A DNA stretch of 34,179 bases from Candidatus Omnitrophota bacterium. GTDB lineage: Bacteria > Omnitrophota > Omnitrophia > Omnitrophales > Danuiimicrobiaceae. The translations under genes and the position numbers were made by a program. Shown one piece after another: positions 17,001-24,538 of this stretch (positions are counted from its first letter, which is position 1; every line of letters begins with the position of its first letter). The notes beneath the pieces were generated by a model. The model did not search any database. It saw only the letters and a program-made list of their open reading frames with translations, and had not been told where the DNA came from. Location: positions 1-34,179 of the forward strand of contig JAHFHD010000008.1 of the NCBI GenBank assembly GCA_023247075.1, written 5' to 3'.

Positions 17001-19967
17001 TTGAGCGAACTGGACCAAACAGGAGCTAACAAAACGCTTACATTGTCAGTCTTTTCAAAATCTAACCCCAATGCAGACGCAGATCGATATGTCATTGGTG
17101 AACAGATTGCTTCTGACTTCTTAGGAAAAACAATTACCAAAGGAACAACCTGGCATGTTTCTGGCAGCGGAAGTACTTACAAGCTTGAACAAAGCAGTGC
17201 TTCTCTAAATGAATGGGGTGAAATATGGTCAGCGGAAAGCCCTGCCTACCAGACAGAGTCGTTTTTCTATGATCAAACAGGAAAAATGGTTATGAGTTTT
17301 GTTGATTTATTTGCAGGACGTAGAACACTTCCATCCCCACTTTCTGATTGTGATCTCAGCATCATATTTGACTATTCCCAAGGTGGAAGCAACATGGTCA
17401 CCCTCTATTCACGTACTAATGGTCATGAATTATTAAATGAAGTTTTTCAGACACTTAACGTGATTCGTGACAACACAGGCTTTATCACAGGACTTAAAGG
17501 AAACACTATTGATGGAAAGACAGTTGAAATCACCCTTTCAAGAGATCAGGTTAAGTTTACGGTTGTACAAATTCTTAACGAAACCATCTTAAGCAATGGA
17601 ACTTTAAAACTAGAGAAGAATAGTGATCAATCCGGAACCGCAAAAGTTTTCATGCACATCACTCCTTCAGATGCTTCACAGCCTGCTCAGGTATATGAAG
17701 TCACTCAAGGCGAATCTTTAAACAAGATTGTGACACTAAGTAATATGTTGTATGCAGTGAAGGTCAATGAACAGCTTGCAGTTTCAACCGTCAACATTAC
17801 CGCTCTTGTCACAGAGATCATTGATCAAAACAAAGATGGAATCCTTGGAGCACAGGAAGCACTCAAAGGATACGTTGATTTCCGTGCAGCAGCCAAGTAC
17901 TACATTCTTGGAGATACTCAAATGAGTCCACCGCAATACGACTCAAATCACTATGACTTAAATCAAAACGGAACCTTCACATCCGCAGACCTTACACTTT
18001 TCACCAGAGCTTTTAAATTGAGTGTCACCGAAGCAGTCTGGAATCAATACAGTGCATCTGTAGCAGCTTTCACGACCATCGATCAAAATAAAGATTGGAC
18101 CATCAACGCACCAGAAGCATTTGCCGTACATCTCACCCTCACCACCCAAGAATGGCAAAAACAAGGCAGCGGTCTCAAATGTGACTTCAATCAAGACGGT
18201 GTCACTAACGACCTTGATAAATCAGTTTTTATGAGCACTCTTCAAACCGTCTCGAGCACCTTAGAGATGAACAGGTTTAATGCTTTAACCCGTACATTTA
18301 CAGCCATGGATCAAAATCAAGACGGCATCGCAACAGCAAATGAAGCCTTTGCGTTGCTGACAACCCTCAAAACAACCGAATGGTCCAAACAAGGCAGCGG
18401 TCTCAAATGTGATTTCAATCAAGACGGCAGTGTTGACATTAAAGACATTTCATTTTTTGTGAGCACCCTTCAAACCGTCTTAAGCGCATCAGAGATGACG
18501 CGGTTTAATGCTTTAAGTGCAGTGTCCAGTCAAATTGGACAGCTCTACCAAGAGCGATTGGGCAGAGACGCTAAGCTTGAAGAATTAAATGCATGGATGG
18601 ATTTGGTTCGAATACAAAGCGACATTCGCATTGAATCCATTCAAGGTCAAATGAATGAAGCAATTGATAAAATCAAAGTCGAGCAAATCATCGCAGCTAA
18701 TCAAAACACCATTCTAAAAGGTAAAAACATTTCTTTTGATGTCATGTTTGAAGTATTAAAAGAAGCAGTAAAAAATCACAAAGGAAGCGGTCTTGCGGTT
18801 CAACTAACCACAGCAACTGTTTCAGGTTCTACTTACCAAATTAAATTTACTCGCTCAGATACTCAAGAGGCAACGCTCGCGAGCTTTCGTGTTGAAAGTG
18901 GAAAGGTGCTTTGGACAAGCAAACAAGTTTATTACCCCAGTAGCAGTTCTCTCAAACTCCAAATTCTTTATCATCTGGACGGAAAGACAGTAAAGTCAGA
19001 AAACGAATACAGTCTCAAAGGCAAACCCATCCGCTCTGTCATAAGAGACACGCAAGGAATCGTTCTCTCAGCCACTGAAACTGATTATCAAACCGATGGA
19101 ATCACAAGAGCGAAATACAGATATTATGGGTCAAATAATGTTTTGGCGTATGAATACGCGTATCAATCAGATGGATCGACATACAAAACGGTGACTTATT
19201 ACTACCCAGGCGGAACACTGGTTAAATCCGAAACCCAATACAATGAAAAAAATAAGCTTAAGAGCCAGGTAACCAAAGACCTTTCTGGAGCGGTGACGTC
19301 CTATGTGCAGTACGACTACCAAGCGGATCAAGTCACCCTTCTAGAATTCAGAAATTATTTGCCGAATCAAACGGGTTTAATCAGCCGGTATGTCTACCAA
19401 GCCGATGGAAAAACGATGAAGTCTTCTACTTTTTATCATCCAGATGGAGTCACAGTTAATGCAGAGTATGAATACAATGAAAAAGGAAAAGTGACCCGAA
19501 GTGTTCAAAAAAATCTACAAGGCGTAGTTACATTTTGCCAAGTAACCAGCTATTATTCAGATCAAGTCACCCGGTTTGAAGAGAAGCGTTATCAAGCAGA
19601 TCAGACTACCCTTGCAAGTGATTACCTTTACCGCTCAGATGGACAAAACCTTCAAAAGGTGACGAACTATTACCCCAATAGCTCAATCATCCAATCAGAA
19701 AGTGAATTTAACGCAAAAGGAAGAATTACATGGACCACACAGCGAAACACCCAAGGTCAAATTACTTCTTACATAGAGGTGCGTTATCTTACGGATCAAA
19801 CTACTCGGTCAGAAGTAGCTTATTACCGGGCCAATAAAACGCTTTCATCCGTCACTGCCTTTTACCCAGCCACCCAAAAAACACAATCCATTACTTCTTA
19901 TGCCGCCAATGGAACTACTGTTACCGGCACGACTCGCTATGACACAACCGGGAAACAGATTGCGTAA
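11094..19967 (+). CDS. giant secreted metallopeptidase with dockerin/EF-hand loops and YD-like repeats
   Basis: 2957 residues. A signal peptide covers about residues 9-36 (LFVLLSFFITQ...LLFAQ). The middle holds a zinc-peptidase site HESGH at 739-743 with Glu790 in FVSDYAGSNNFEFVAETYEAW (split: FVSDYAG, then FEFVAET), the arrangement of the anthrax-lethal-factor-like gluzincins. About ten DxNxDG calcium loops of EF-hand/dockerin style follow near residues 905, 1404, 1513, 1550, 2244, 2288, 2329, 2364, 2405 and 2440. A motif GxLKIEK recurs six times (983-2171). DUF4214-like helices (YQERLGR) come near 2480. From ~2610 the C terminus is a fan of YD-like repeats (YYYPGG.., YNEKGK..). No membrane anchor or toxin tip is seen. 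GTG at 11094 overlaps its AAAGGGG; GTG at 11106 or 11109 may be the true start. Probably an extracellular or surface adhesin-protease. Confidence 0.85.
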   Translation: MQSRVVYRKFTSLFVLLSFFITQITPQSSLLFAQTPITIDPAAGNQQPETSVQAQQAVSPSGPVNSNTTQDFLLDTGGISPPTPESQSTNTFQNIKTNTKSLANDTENATPIRAITISNVNTFDGAFNYSFDIDTSKNAGSGALIRSDGVTTPGMDYKFVEYTDTQWSGWSILRILTPKYSYTPGTARENIDPTYLFLVNQDRSEFTFLGTYRNSASTTAILEDGMDLSQDAWKLMPKFFHDPLSLSAEEFQKLTNGFKTTRNIYESDSPIFGDSFTPIYLSTILKELAKHPNYNLDSNLSVRMFSGLSQSFTLSMRADQVEPIIELMAEVWSTLSLSTKKLLLTLPGSNLNSKSCNQLGKLFISYLDSYAQSSTSQRAIFEETSSLLSLAQRVVTNLNVDTHLKSQIVERILEISAAVQPFQAQFGNSSHFNIINFMDVLQKSGGLAIDLSLYEAQMTLILSRVLSSLAQKSDFNFFDLDVVNKTFNHMLQYVEPSLAGSLLNLFIGNQLAKYQGKADQLRLLMNALNWPISNVHRNSIKQIVLAKLNEGFSNFSLSDLSTIVSSQSPNAYQFSNYQLESKFFNNLINEYYSRIQNLALDSSSRSLLAEIIEFAKKSQNFDLLSQEFLSHLKDFNPKFNNESAEDYGIRLHKVEELWTQLGVFLVDLGGGMRQGVYRMGNGKADYVDFVTGALKNRAGWIHVVELTSDNDQGNARPMYVKLGWKSTNPIEIVVGTLIHESGHAMFESDEYQDGDIDPTRAFFFNENSQWNNQNFVSDYAGSNNFEFVAETYEAWVVDSRLWLGKAIQNYQEGHPSMLNMFLFLTSRTMGDELAETFLFPIYKLDKQTGLLDAKYFVGVWEMGSRKQGIFKFIVDDKLYSLTYTNYQISNLNISEAGIIPFTIFDHNQNGVYSATEAFDVLRERIGNHNDTYVTSLRNFFESHLNPEEVNRLNQLLSDPALLNQHHNQPTITETTHQIFLGRHTLKIERVTDQTGGIKTFARIYQTGNSQSFKECEITSYPFEQTIETGGISYKVKMADQNSISITQTLKELAFGAGSLTGAGNLKIEKVTNETGTHTFAKLFLPNSTEALKVFEIKNDFVIDETNPNAMVIKATLSELDQTGANKTLTLSVFSKSNPNADADRYVIGEQIASDFLGKTITKGTTWHVSGSGSTYKLEQSSASLNEWGEIWSAESPAYQTESFFYDQTGKMVMSFVDLFAGRRTLPSPLSDCDLSIIFDYSQGGSNMVTLYSRTNGHELLNEVFQTLNVIRDNTGFITGLKGNTIDGKTVEITLSRDQVKFTVVQILNETILSNGTLKIEKESNESGTSITYARYYESGSAHSSKQFQLDRTNLNTTIINASFEDIKLIRQAWNTLYTQSEVLTLEQKLIDAKLNLLKSNLKLDFDGNGKQDALSDGILLLRYLAGFKGNDLINNAVDPSVPNLTAQMVESRIAQAITSNLLDVYTTGSSDFVDGEFIIRSLSGFTGNSLTNGILIAPNRVIDKYGSVFRAMDQNQDGVTTSSEAFQAFLEFQNSIGASQGQADFNSQFDFNQDGVINLSDRDLFTNTVLPVLLNPETFYEIGWRNLFQTKLGRAPKGGKEELIQNSDGTATLKQYRSDGSLQIEVVYENATLKKIYQKVIHHLDGSKTEDGYYYYPGADAYEKIFYDQMDNIIDDYVFDLSTSQKTLEYIMRFYPNSNIREIIYNLGGENGYLKETYSINGNYEGAYSIPPPPEANPNYAFPPDLDAVFDSEMQPFFNLLKQKNTTWEEVYNSFVSSHTFETEAETRIKSIYQTLQNREPSEMELEKALDFLRAERTKFSDIKITEVTREISLGVHTLKIEKITDQTSNVKTFVRIYQTQNSQSFKECEITSYPFEQTIEMGGISYKVKMADQNSISITQTLKELAFGAGSLTGAGNLKIEKVTNETGTHTFAKLFLPNSTEALKVFEIKNDFVIDETNPNAMVIKATLSELDQTGANKTLTLSVFSKSNPNADADRYVIGEQIASDFLGKTITKGTTWHVSGSGSTYKLEQSSASLNEWGEIWSAESPAYQTESFFYDQTGKMVMSFVDLFAGRRTLPSPLSDCDLSIIFDYSQGGSNMVTLYSRTNGHELLNEVFQTLNVIRDNTGFITGLKGNTIDGKTVEITLSRDQVKFTVVQILNETILSNGTLKLEKNSDQSGTAKVFMHITPSDASQPAQVYEVTQGESLNKIVTLSNMLYAVKVNEQLAVSTVNITALVTEIIDQNKDGILGAQEALKGYVDFRAAAKYYILGDTQMSPPQYDSNHYDLNQNGTFTSADLTLFTRAFKLSVTEAVWNQYSASVAAFTTIDQNKDWTINAPEAFAVHLTLTTQEWQKQGSGLKCDFNQDGVTNDLDKSVFMSTLQTVSSTLEMNRFNALTRTFTAMDQNQDGIATANEAFALLTTLKTTEWSKQGSGLKCDFNQDGSVDIKDISFFVSTLQTVLSASEMTRFNALSAVSSQIGQLYQERLGRDAKLEELNAWMDLVRIQSDIRIESIQGQMNEAIDKIKVEQIIAANQNTILKGKNISFDVMFEVLKEAVKNHKGSGLAVQLTTATVSGSTYQIKFTRSDTQEATLASFRVESGKVLWTSKQVYYPSSSSLKLQILYHLDGKTVKSENEYSLKGKPIRSVIRDTQGIVLSATETDYQTDGITRAKYRYYGSNNVLAYEYAYQSDGSTYKTVTYYYPGGTLVKSETQYNEKNKLKSQVTKDLSGAVTSYVQYDYQADQVTLLEFRNYLPNQTGLISRYVYQADGKTMKSSTFYHPDGVTVNAEYEYNEKGKVTRSVQKNLQGVVTFCQVTSYYSDQVTRFEEKRYQADQTTLASDYLYRSDGQNLQKVTNYYPNSSIIQSESEFNAKGRITWTTQRNTQGQITSYIEVRYLTDQTTRSEVAYYRANKTLSSVTAFYPATQKTQSITSYAANGTTVTGTTRYDTTGKQIA
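14184..15046 (+). repeat. 863-bp direct repeat, copy 1
   Basis: Inside the first giant gene, identical as far as I compared (translation identical throughout) to 16746-17608, offset 2562 bp. The 160 bp upstream (14020-14183) match 16582-16745 only imperfectly, and downstream the two copies diverge at once. This sharp edge marks recent duplication or gene conversion. Confidence 0.9.
16746..17608 (+). repeat. 863-bp direct repeat, copy 2
   Basis: Partner of the copy at 14184-15046. The offset is a multiple of three, so the reading frame and the encoded ~287-residue block are preserved. Confidence 0.9.
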
Positions 19968-20069
19968 AACAAGCACCTGCCAACCCCTTTTTTAAATCAC
20001 CCCAAGTTTCCACTATACCCATAGCACTCATAAAGCGTGATATTTTTCTCATTAATCGTTAATACTCAA

Positions 20070-20165
20070 GTACCTTGTCTCATCAAGCATGACAGGTTCA
20101 TTTTTTAAAGGAACAAGGTACAGTACTCTGTTTCTGATTTATTAAAAATTAATGTGACAGAGTAC
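20070..20165 (+). promoter_or_regulatory. two adjacent hairpins GTACCTTGT/ACAAGGTAC and GTACTCTGT/ACAGAGTAC
   Basis: In the 378-bp gap after the first giant gene. Hairpin A: 20070-20078 with 20113-20121, both 9-base arms exact. Hairpin B: 20123-20131 with 20157-20165, both 9-base arms exact. Hairpin B has the same plan as 7786-7818. A third, looser inverted repeat CCTCACC/GGTGAGG lies at 20245-20280. No gene is visible in the gap. Confidence 0.45.
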
Positions 20166-20345
20166 AAGGAGAGACATTGTTGGTTCTTTTCGTGTTCTAA
20201 TGAAATCATCATTTGTGGCTCCCTTGAGTATATTTTCCGGCTGCCCTCACCCTCTGATGAAAGATAAGTTGAAGGTGAGGACTGTGCTTGCTGCTCATGA
20301 ATGATTTAATGAAGGTGAGCACTGACACATTCTCATTCTTTTGGT

Positions 20346-21161
20346 ATGATTCCACGCATGAATAAAAAAGCAGCTCACACAGGAAGGTGGATTCTGATTA
20401 CAGGCGCATCTTCCGGGATTGGTGAGGTATTTGTCCGCCGATTTGCCCGCGAAGGTTCTCATATGGTCTTAATCGCGCGTTCAGCCGATAAACTAAACAC
20501 GCTTGCTCGTGAGCTCGAGACAGAATTTGGCGTTCAAACACTCGTCGTAGCAATTGACCTGTCACTTAAAGAAGCGGCAGCAACCATTTTTTCGCGCGTC
20601 AAAGAAAATAGAATTCAGTTGTATGGAATTATCAATAATGCGGGTTTTGGAGCAGGACGAGCTTTTCACAAGTCGCTGCTTGAGCCATATTTAAAGATGA
20701 TTGACGTCAATATTAGGGCTTTAGTCGAACTGACTCATCTTTTTTTGCCCGGTCTCATCAGTCAAAATGAGGGGTTAATTTTGAATGTTTCATCAACAGC
20801 AAGTTATCAGCCGATTCCACTGACATCTGTGTATGCAGCCTCTAAGTCTTTCGTGACCTCTTTTACGGAAGCGCTTTGGCTTGAGCTTAAGGAAACAAAA
20901 ATCCGTGTCATGAATCTTTGTCCGGGCCTGACCAAGACTCCTTTTGGAGTTTCAGCCGGCCTGCGCGATTTTAGGAATGACCCATTTGCCGAAACACCTG
21001 AGCAAGTGGTAACTCATGCGTTTGACGCTTTTTCAAAAGATAATCCCACTGTCATCTCCGGATTCCACAATTACCTCATCATATGGCTTGAAAGATTCAT
21101 TCCGCATCGAATCCTTCTTTTCCTCGTGCTCGCTTTCCAAAAATCGAGAAGAAGTGTTTAG
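20346..21161 (+). CDS. short-chain dehydrogenase/reductase
   Basis: 271 residues of classical SDR. The nucleotide-binding TGASSGIG is at 19-26, NNAG at 97-100, and the catalytic set Ser150, Tyr163 and Lys167 (YAASK) is intact. The C-terminal hydrophobic stretch (WLERFIPHRILLFLVLAF) may dock the protein to the membrane, as in fatty-acyl or sterol-type reductases (DltE/YqjQ-like group). ATG at 20346 and ATG at 20358 are both possible; neither has a clear ribosome binding site. The AsmA-like gene starts one base after its stop, so the two are translationally coupled and may act on envelope lipids. The substrate is unknown. Confidence 0.9.
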   Translation: MIPRMNKKAAHTGRWILITGASSGIGEVFVRRFAREGSHMVLIARSADKLNTLARELETEFGVQTLVVAIDLSLKEAAATIFSRVKENRIQLYGIINNAGFGAGRAFHKSLLEPYLKMIDVNIRALVELTHLFLPGLISQNEGLILNVSSTASYQPIPLTSVYAASKSFVTSFTEALWLELKETKIRVMNLCPGLTKTPFGVSAGLRDFRNDPFAETPEQVVTHAFDAFSKDNPTVISGFHNYLIIWLERFIPHRILLFLVLAFQKSRRSV

Positions 21162-21162
21162 G

Positions 21163-22302
21163 ATGAAATTTTTAACCCGCCTTTTTCTTTTCCTTACGGT
21201 CAGTCTCATTCTTTGCCTTGCGGGTTTGCAAGGCGCGTCTTATTTTCTGCTTCCTTCTATTTTGGAGCGGAAGTTAAGCGATGTCTTTCAAGCACCGGTG
21301 TCTGTCGAAGGGGCAGGGGCAAATTTCTTCACCGGAGCCATTTACATGAAGGGGCTTAGAATTGGAAATGTTCGAGGATTTGAGGAGCCTGATCTTTTGA
21401 AGGCGCGAACCGTTTCCATCGACATTGGTGTTCTGAGTCTTTTGACAAGCGGACTTGAGGTGCAGCGCATTCTGGTCAAAGACCCCGTTGTGACCATCGA
21501 AATTAATCAGCAGGGTGAGACCAATTACGTGCGCGTTGGAAATCGGCTTTTCCGCTGGATGGAAAAGTTGACCCACAAAAAATTAAAATGGATTCACTGG
21601 ATTACCCATTATGAGCTTGGAAAAATTCAACTCAGACGAGGTGGCATTAGGCTCATAGACAAACGGAATATGGAGCGCAACTGGAATTTGGGCTCCGTCT
21701 CTCTGTCATTTGCCAGGCTGATGTTCCCACCAGACCCGGAAGAAGCACTTCCCGCCGCGGTTTACTTGAATGCAAAAGTATTGGGCGCGCGCGAAGGACA
21801 AGTTCTTTTAATTGGACGCCTGCATCCATTTTCTGTAAGACAGAGCTTTGACCTAAGCGGGTCTTTAAAGGACATTGAGCTGAGTGAGTACAATTATTTT
21901 TTGCCTCATTTTCCACTCCGGTTTGAAAATGGCGTTCTACAGGCGAAGGTGAAAGCTTTATGTCACGATGGGCTTTTGGAAATGGACAGTCATGCCCGGG
22001 TGGATGGTCTTTTACTTGGACCAAAGCCGGGCGAGCAGTTTGAAACAAAAAAAATTTCTGGGCTCCCCCCAAAATTTGTAGCAGATTCATTTAATGACCT
22101 TTGGGACAAGAAAACCCCTTTTGAAATTAATTCGAACGTGACCGGCGATTTGAGCGACCCTAATTTTAACCTTGCTATGACGGTTCGAAAATCAATTCAA
22201 GATGCAATTTACAAGCCGGTGAAAGAAAAATTGGAAGAGCAGCTTGCGAAGACGAAGAACGTTGCGCTCAAATCTTTGGAGAATACATCAAGTTTGCAAT
22301 GA
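21163..22302 (+). CDS. AsmA/DUF748-like envelope protein
   Basis: About 380 residues. An N-terminal transmembrane or signal segment (LFLFLTVSLILCLAGLQGASYF) is followed by beta-rich sequence typical of the AsmA superfamily: SVEGAGANFFTGAIYMKGL, the ILVKDPVVTIEINQQGETN strand pair, and a central region with alternating hydrophobic residues. These proteins lie in the periplasm and are tied to lipid transport or outer-membrane assembly. Length is shorter than full AsmA (~600). The ATG at 21163 is chosen because it follows the SDR stop by one base and begins the signal segment; longer upstream frames run inside the SDR gene. The C terminus ends in a coiled charged stretch (KEKLEEQLAKTKN). Confidence 0.7.
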   Translation: MKFLTRLFLFLTVSLILCLAGLQGASYFLLPSILERKLSDVFQAPVSVEGAGANFFTGAIYMKGLRIGNVRGFEEPDLLKARTVSIDIGVLSLLTSGLEVQRILVKDPVVTIEINQQGETNYVRVGNRLFRWMEKLTHKKLKWIHWITHYELGKIQLRRGGIRLIDKRNMERNWNLGSVSLSFARLMFPPDPEEALPAAVYLNAKVLGAREGQVLLIGRLHPFSVRQSFDLSGSLKDIELSEYNYFLPHFPLRFENGVLQAKVKALCHDGLLEMDSHARVDGLLLGPKPGEQFETKKISGLPPKFVADSFNDLWDKKTPFEINSNVTGDLSDPNFNLAMTVRKSIQDAIYKPVKEKLEEQLAKTKNVALKSLENTSSLQ

Positions 22303-22332
22303 AAATTCTTTTTAACTGAACCTTGAAGACAA

Positions 22333-22459
22333 AACTCCCCCTAACCCCCTCTTCAACAGAAGAGGGGGGACTATTTGAACTTTCCTCTTTTTTCTTAATT
22401 AAGGAAAAACTTCAAGCATTTCCTCCCCTCTTTTGTAAAGAGGGGATTGAGGGGAGTTA
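22333..22459. repeat. C-rich two-hairpin repeat
   Basis: First hairpin AACTCCCCCTAACCCCC..GAGGGGGG, an AT-rich spacer with TCTTTTTTCTTAATTAAG, then CCTCCCCTCTTTTG..AAGAGGGGATTGAGGGG. The outer ends AACTCCCC/GGGGAGTT pair. It fills the gap between the AsmA-like gene and era and is the same design as 8739-8857. Confidence 0.75.
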
Positions 22460-22503
22460 GAAACCATTTTGGTTTTTTTAAAAATTCATTTTTGAGTTAA
22501 ACC

Positions 22504-23421
22504 ATGACTAAAACCCGTTCCGGTTTTATTTCTATTGTTGGAAAACCAAATGTTGGAAAGTCTACATTGCTTAATCGACTTGTGGGCACCAAGCTTGCAG
22601 CGGTGTCAGACAAGCCGCAGATGACTCGCCAAGTGATTCGCGGGATTTTGACGGAGCCGCGGGGGCAGATTGTGTTCCTTGATGCTCCCGGTTTTCACAA
22701 ACCAAAAGATTCACTTGGCCGTCTGATGGCAAAAGAAGCAGCCCAAGCGCTCTTAGATGCCGACCTTTATTTCTTCATGGTGGAACCCAAACTTCCGTCT
22801 GACTCTGACGCTGAATGGGTGAGACTTGTTGAAGAAAATGCAGGGTTTAAAGACCGCTCCGACACTTCTAAAAAGAAAAAACCAATTTTTTGCCTCATTA
22901 ATAAAGTGGATGCTGTCTCAAAACCAACTCTTTTGCCCGTGCTTGAGGCATACCAAGCTCTCTGTAACTTTGATGAGCTAATTCCCATTTCCTCACTCAA
23001 AGGGGAGCAAACTGATGTCTTGCTTGAGAAGTCATTTGAGTATTTGCCTGAAGGAGAGCACTATTTTCCAGATGACATCACAAGCGACCAAGCCGAACGG
23101 TTTCTTGCGGCTGAATGCATCCGGGAGAAGGTATTTCGGTTTACCGGAGCGGAAGTTCCTTATTCAACCGCGGTTCAAATTGAATCATTCAAGGAAGACG
23201 GTCAACTCCTTCGAATTGATGCCGTTATTTTTGTTGAAAGAGATTCACAGAAAGCAATTCTCATTGGCGCAAAAGGAAGTAAAATGAAACAACTTGGAAC
23301 TGCCGCTCGAATTGCACTTGAAGAATTTTGCGGAAGAAAGGTATTTTTAAAGTTATGGGTCAAGACGCTCAAAAATTGGAAACAGGACGAGGGAAAGTTA
23401 AAACAAATCGGATTCTCTTGA
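22504..23421 (+). CDS. era: GTPase Era
   Basis: 305 residues, the normal Era length. G1 GKPNVGKST at ~13-21, G2 Thr in KPQMTRQ, G3 DAPGFH at ~60, G4 NKVD at ~139 are intact. The C-terminal KH domain shows IGAKGSKMKQLGTAAR and the final FLKLWVKTLKNWKQDE..QIGFS box. Era binds the 3' end of 16S rRNA and controls 30S maturation. The HAD phosphatase starts inside its stop codon region, so the two are translationally coupled. No good ribosome binding site precedes the ATG. Confidence 0.97.
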   Translation: MTKTRSGFISIVGKPNVGKSTLLNRLVGTKLAAVSDKPQMTRQVIRGILTEPRGQIVFLDAPGFHKPKDSLGRLMAKEAAQALLDADLYFFMVEPKLPSDSDAEWVRLVEENAGFKDRSDTSKKKKPIFCLINKVDAVSKPTLLPVLEAYQALCNFDELIPISSLKGEQTDVLLEKSFEYLPEGEHYFPDDITSDQAERFLAAECIREKVFRFTGAEVPYSTAVQIESFKEDGQLLRIDAVIFVERDSQKAILIGAKGSKMKQLGTAARIALEEFCGRKVFLKLWVKTLKNWKQDEGKLKQIGFS

Positions 23422-24056
23422 AACAATCGCCGAAACAAAAAGATAGACTGACAATCAAATCTATTTTGTTTGATTTGGGGAATGTCCTTCTTTTGTATGA
23501 CGCACGAAAATCGGCGCGGGCTTTTGCAAAGGCACTTCAAGTGCCGGAAGAAAAATTGTGGGAAGGATTTTTCATCTCTGATTTCGAGAAAGCGTACACA
23601 AGAGGAGAAATTTCATCCCGTGAATTTTTTAAAAGGGCAAGCCAGTATTTTCCGAATTCCAAAATGAGTTTCAGCGAATTTTCTCATCACTGGAATGACA
23701 TCTTTACAGAAAGTCCTGGGATGGATGGATTGCTTGGCGCACTGAAGCAGCATTACCCGCTGTACCTAATTTCTAATACCAATGAACTGCATTATGGGCA
23801 CATCAAAAAAACATTTCCGGTGCTCCGGCATTTTAAGAAATGTTTCCCTTCGCATCAAGTGGGTCACAGGAAGCCTGACCCAAAAATATTTTATCATGTG
23901 CTTAAAGACATCCAGCTCAAGCCAGAAGAAACGGTGTTTGTAGATGACATTACTCAGTTTGTAGAAGGTGCACGCCGGGTTGGGATGAATGCGATTCAGT
24001 TTACTTCGATTGGCGAGCTCAAGCGAGATTTGAAAAAACTTGGAGTTAGTGTATGA
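23418..24056 (+). CDS. YihX-like HAD-superfamily phosphatase
   Basis: 212 residues from TTG at 23418. Motif I is FDLGNVLL (nucleophile Asp19, with Gly at the usual second Asp, as in E. coli YihX). Motif II is LISNTN, motif III GHRKPDPK, motif IV VFVDDI. The same SNTN box occurs in YihX, an alpha-D-glucose-1-phosphate phosphatase. The TTG overlaps the era stop by two bases and leaves only a short N terminus before motif I; an ATG at 23355 inside era is an alternative. A small exported protein begins within its TGA stop, so three genes form a coupled operon. The true sugar or nucleotide phosphate is unknown. Confidence 0.85.
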   Translation: MKQSPKQKDRLTIKSILFDLGNVLLLYDARKSARAFAKALQVPEEKLWEGFFISDFEKAYTRGEISSREFFKRASQYFPNSKMSFSEFSHHWNDIFTESPGMDGLLGALKQHYPLYLISNTNELHYGHIKKTFPVLRHFKKCFPSHQVGHRKPDPKIFYHVLKDIQLKPEETVFVDDITQFVEGARRVGMNAIQFTSIGELKRDLKKLGVSV

Positions 24057-24496
24057 CTAGGATTCTGAAAATTAATGTCATTCTGACCCCGCAGGGGGAA
24101 GAATCTAGCGAATGCGAGATCCTTCGCTCCGCTCAGGATGACAGTCAAAAAGTTGAATCATGCAGAACTCAAGTAACAAATTATTTTTCGCTGCGAAAAC
24201 TTGGAAAACTTTTTTGCTTTATTTTGATTCTATTTATTTTGTTTGCCCATCCCTCATGCTTTGCCGCGAGTGCCGGAAGCAATCTTTTTGTTTCCGGGTT
24301 TACGCGTCTTTTACTTGCTCCCTTGCAACTCCCGCTCAGATTACTTCAAGGTACTTTTCAAGGCCCTCCTGGAATCGGTACTGTGAGCGGCGCCTTAAGC
24401 GGTACCATCGGCACGATTACAAACTTACTCGGCGGTGCTTTTGACATGGTTACAGCTTCAGCGCCTCTCGTTAAGTACGCCGTATTTTTTATTTAA
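24053..24496 (+). CDS. small exported protein with in-frame palindrome near its start
   Basis: 147 residues. The ATG overlaps the upstream TGA as ATGA, a classical coupled start. Codons 9-30 are the translation of a 65-bp-family palindrome (24076-24143). After that comes a hydrophobic segment (FCFILILFILFAHPSCFA) like a signal peptide with cleavage after FAA. The mature part is short, rich in Gly/Leu/Thr and ends GAFDMVTASAPLVKYAVFFI. It resembles the small exosortase-associated TIGR04073-type proteins in pattern, but this is only a resemblance. No alternative in-frame start lies between the palindrome and the signal segment. Confidence 0.6.
   Translation: MTRILKINVILTPQGEESSECEILRSAQDDSQKVESCRTQVTNYFSLRKLGKLFCFILILFILFAHPSCFAASAGSNLFVSGFTRLLLAPLQLPLRLLQGTFQGPPGIGTVSGALSGTIGTITNLLGGAFDMVTASAPLVKYAVFFI
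24076..24143 (+). repeat. 65-bp-family palindrome, in frame in a coding region
   Basis: TGTCATTCTGAC..GAAGAATCTAGC pairs with GAGATCCTTCGC..CTCAGGATGACA. It is the MITE core module without the MITE ends and adds about 22 codons without a stop to the small exported protein. Confidence 0.8.
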
Positions 24497-24538
24497 ATTT
24501 TTTACTTGAATTTTTTAATTAGTTGAGCGCGGATGAAT

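Noticed and set aside
14321-17140. Two identical antisense 85-residue frames (14321-14578 and 16883-17140)
   Set aside because: Their identity follows from the 863-bp DNA duplication of the sense gene; no start signals support them.
18930-19967. C-terminal YD-like repeats as an Rhs toxin
   Set aside because: No DPxG-type core boundary and no toxin tip follow; no immunity gene lies downstream. The repeats alone support only a beta-rich surface region.
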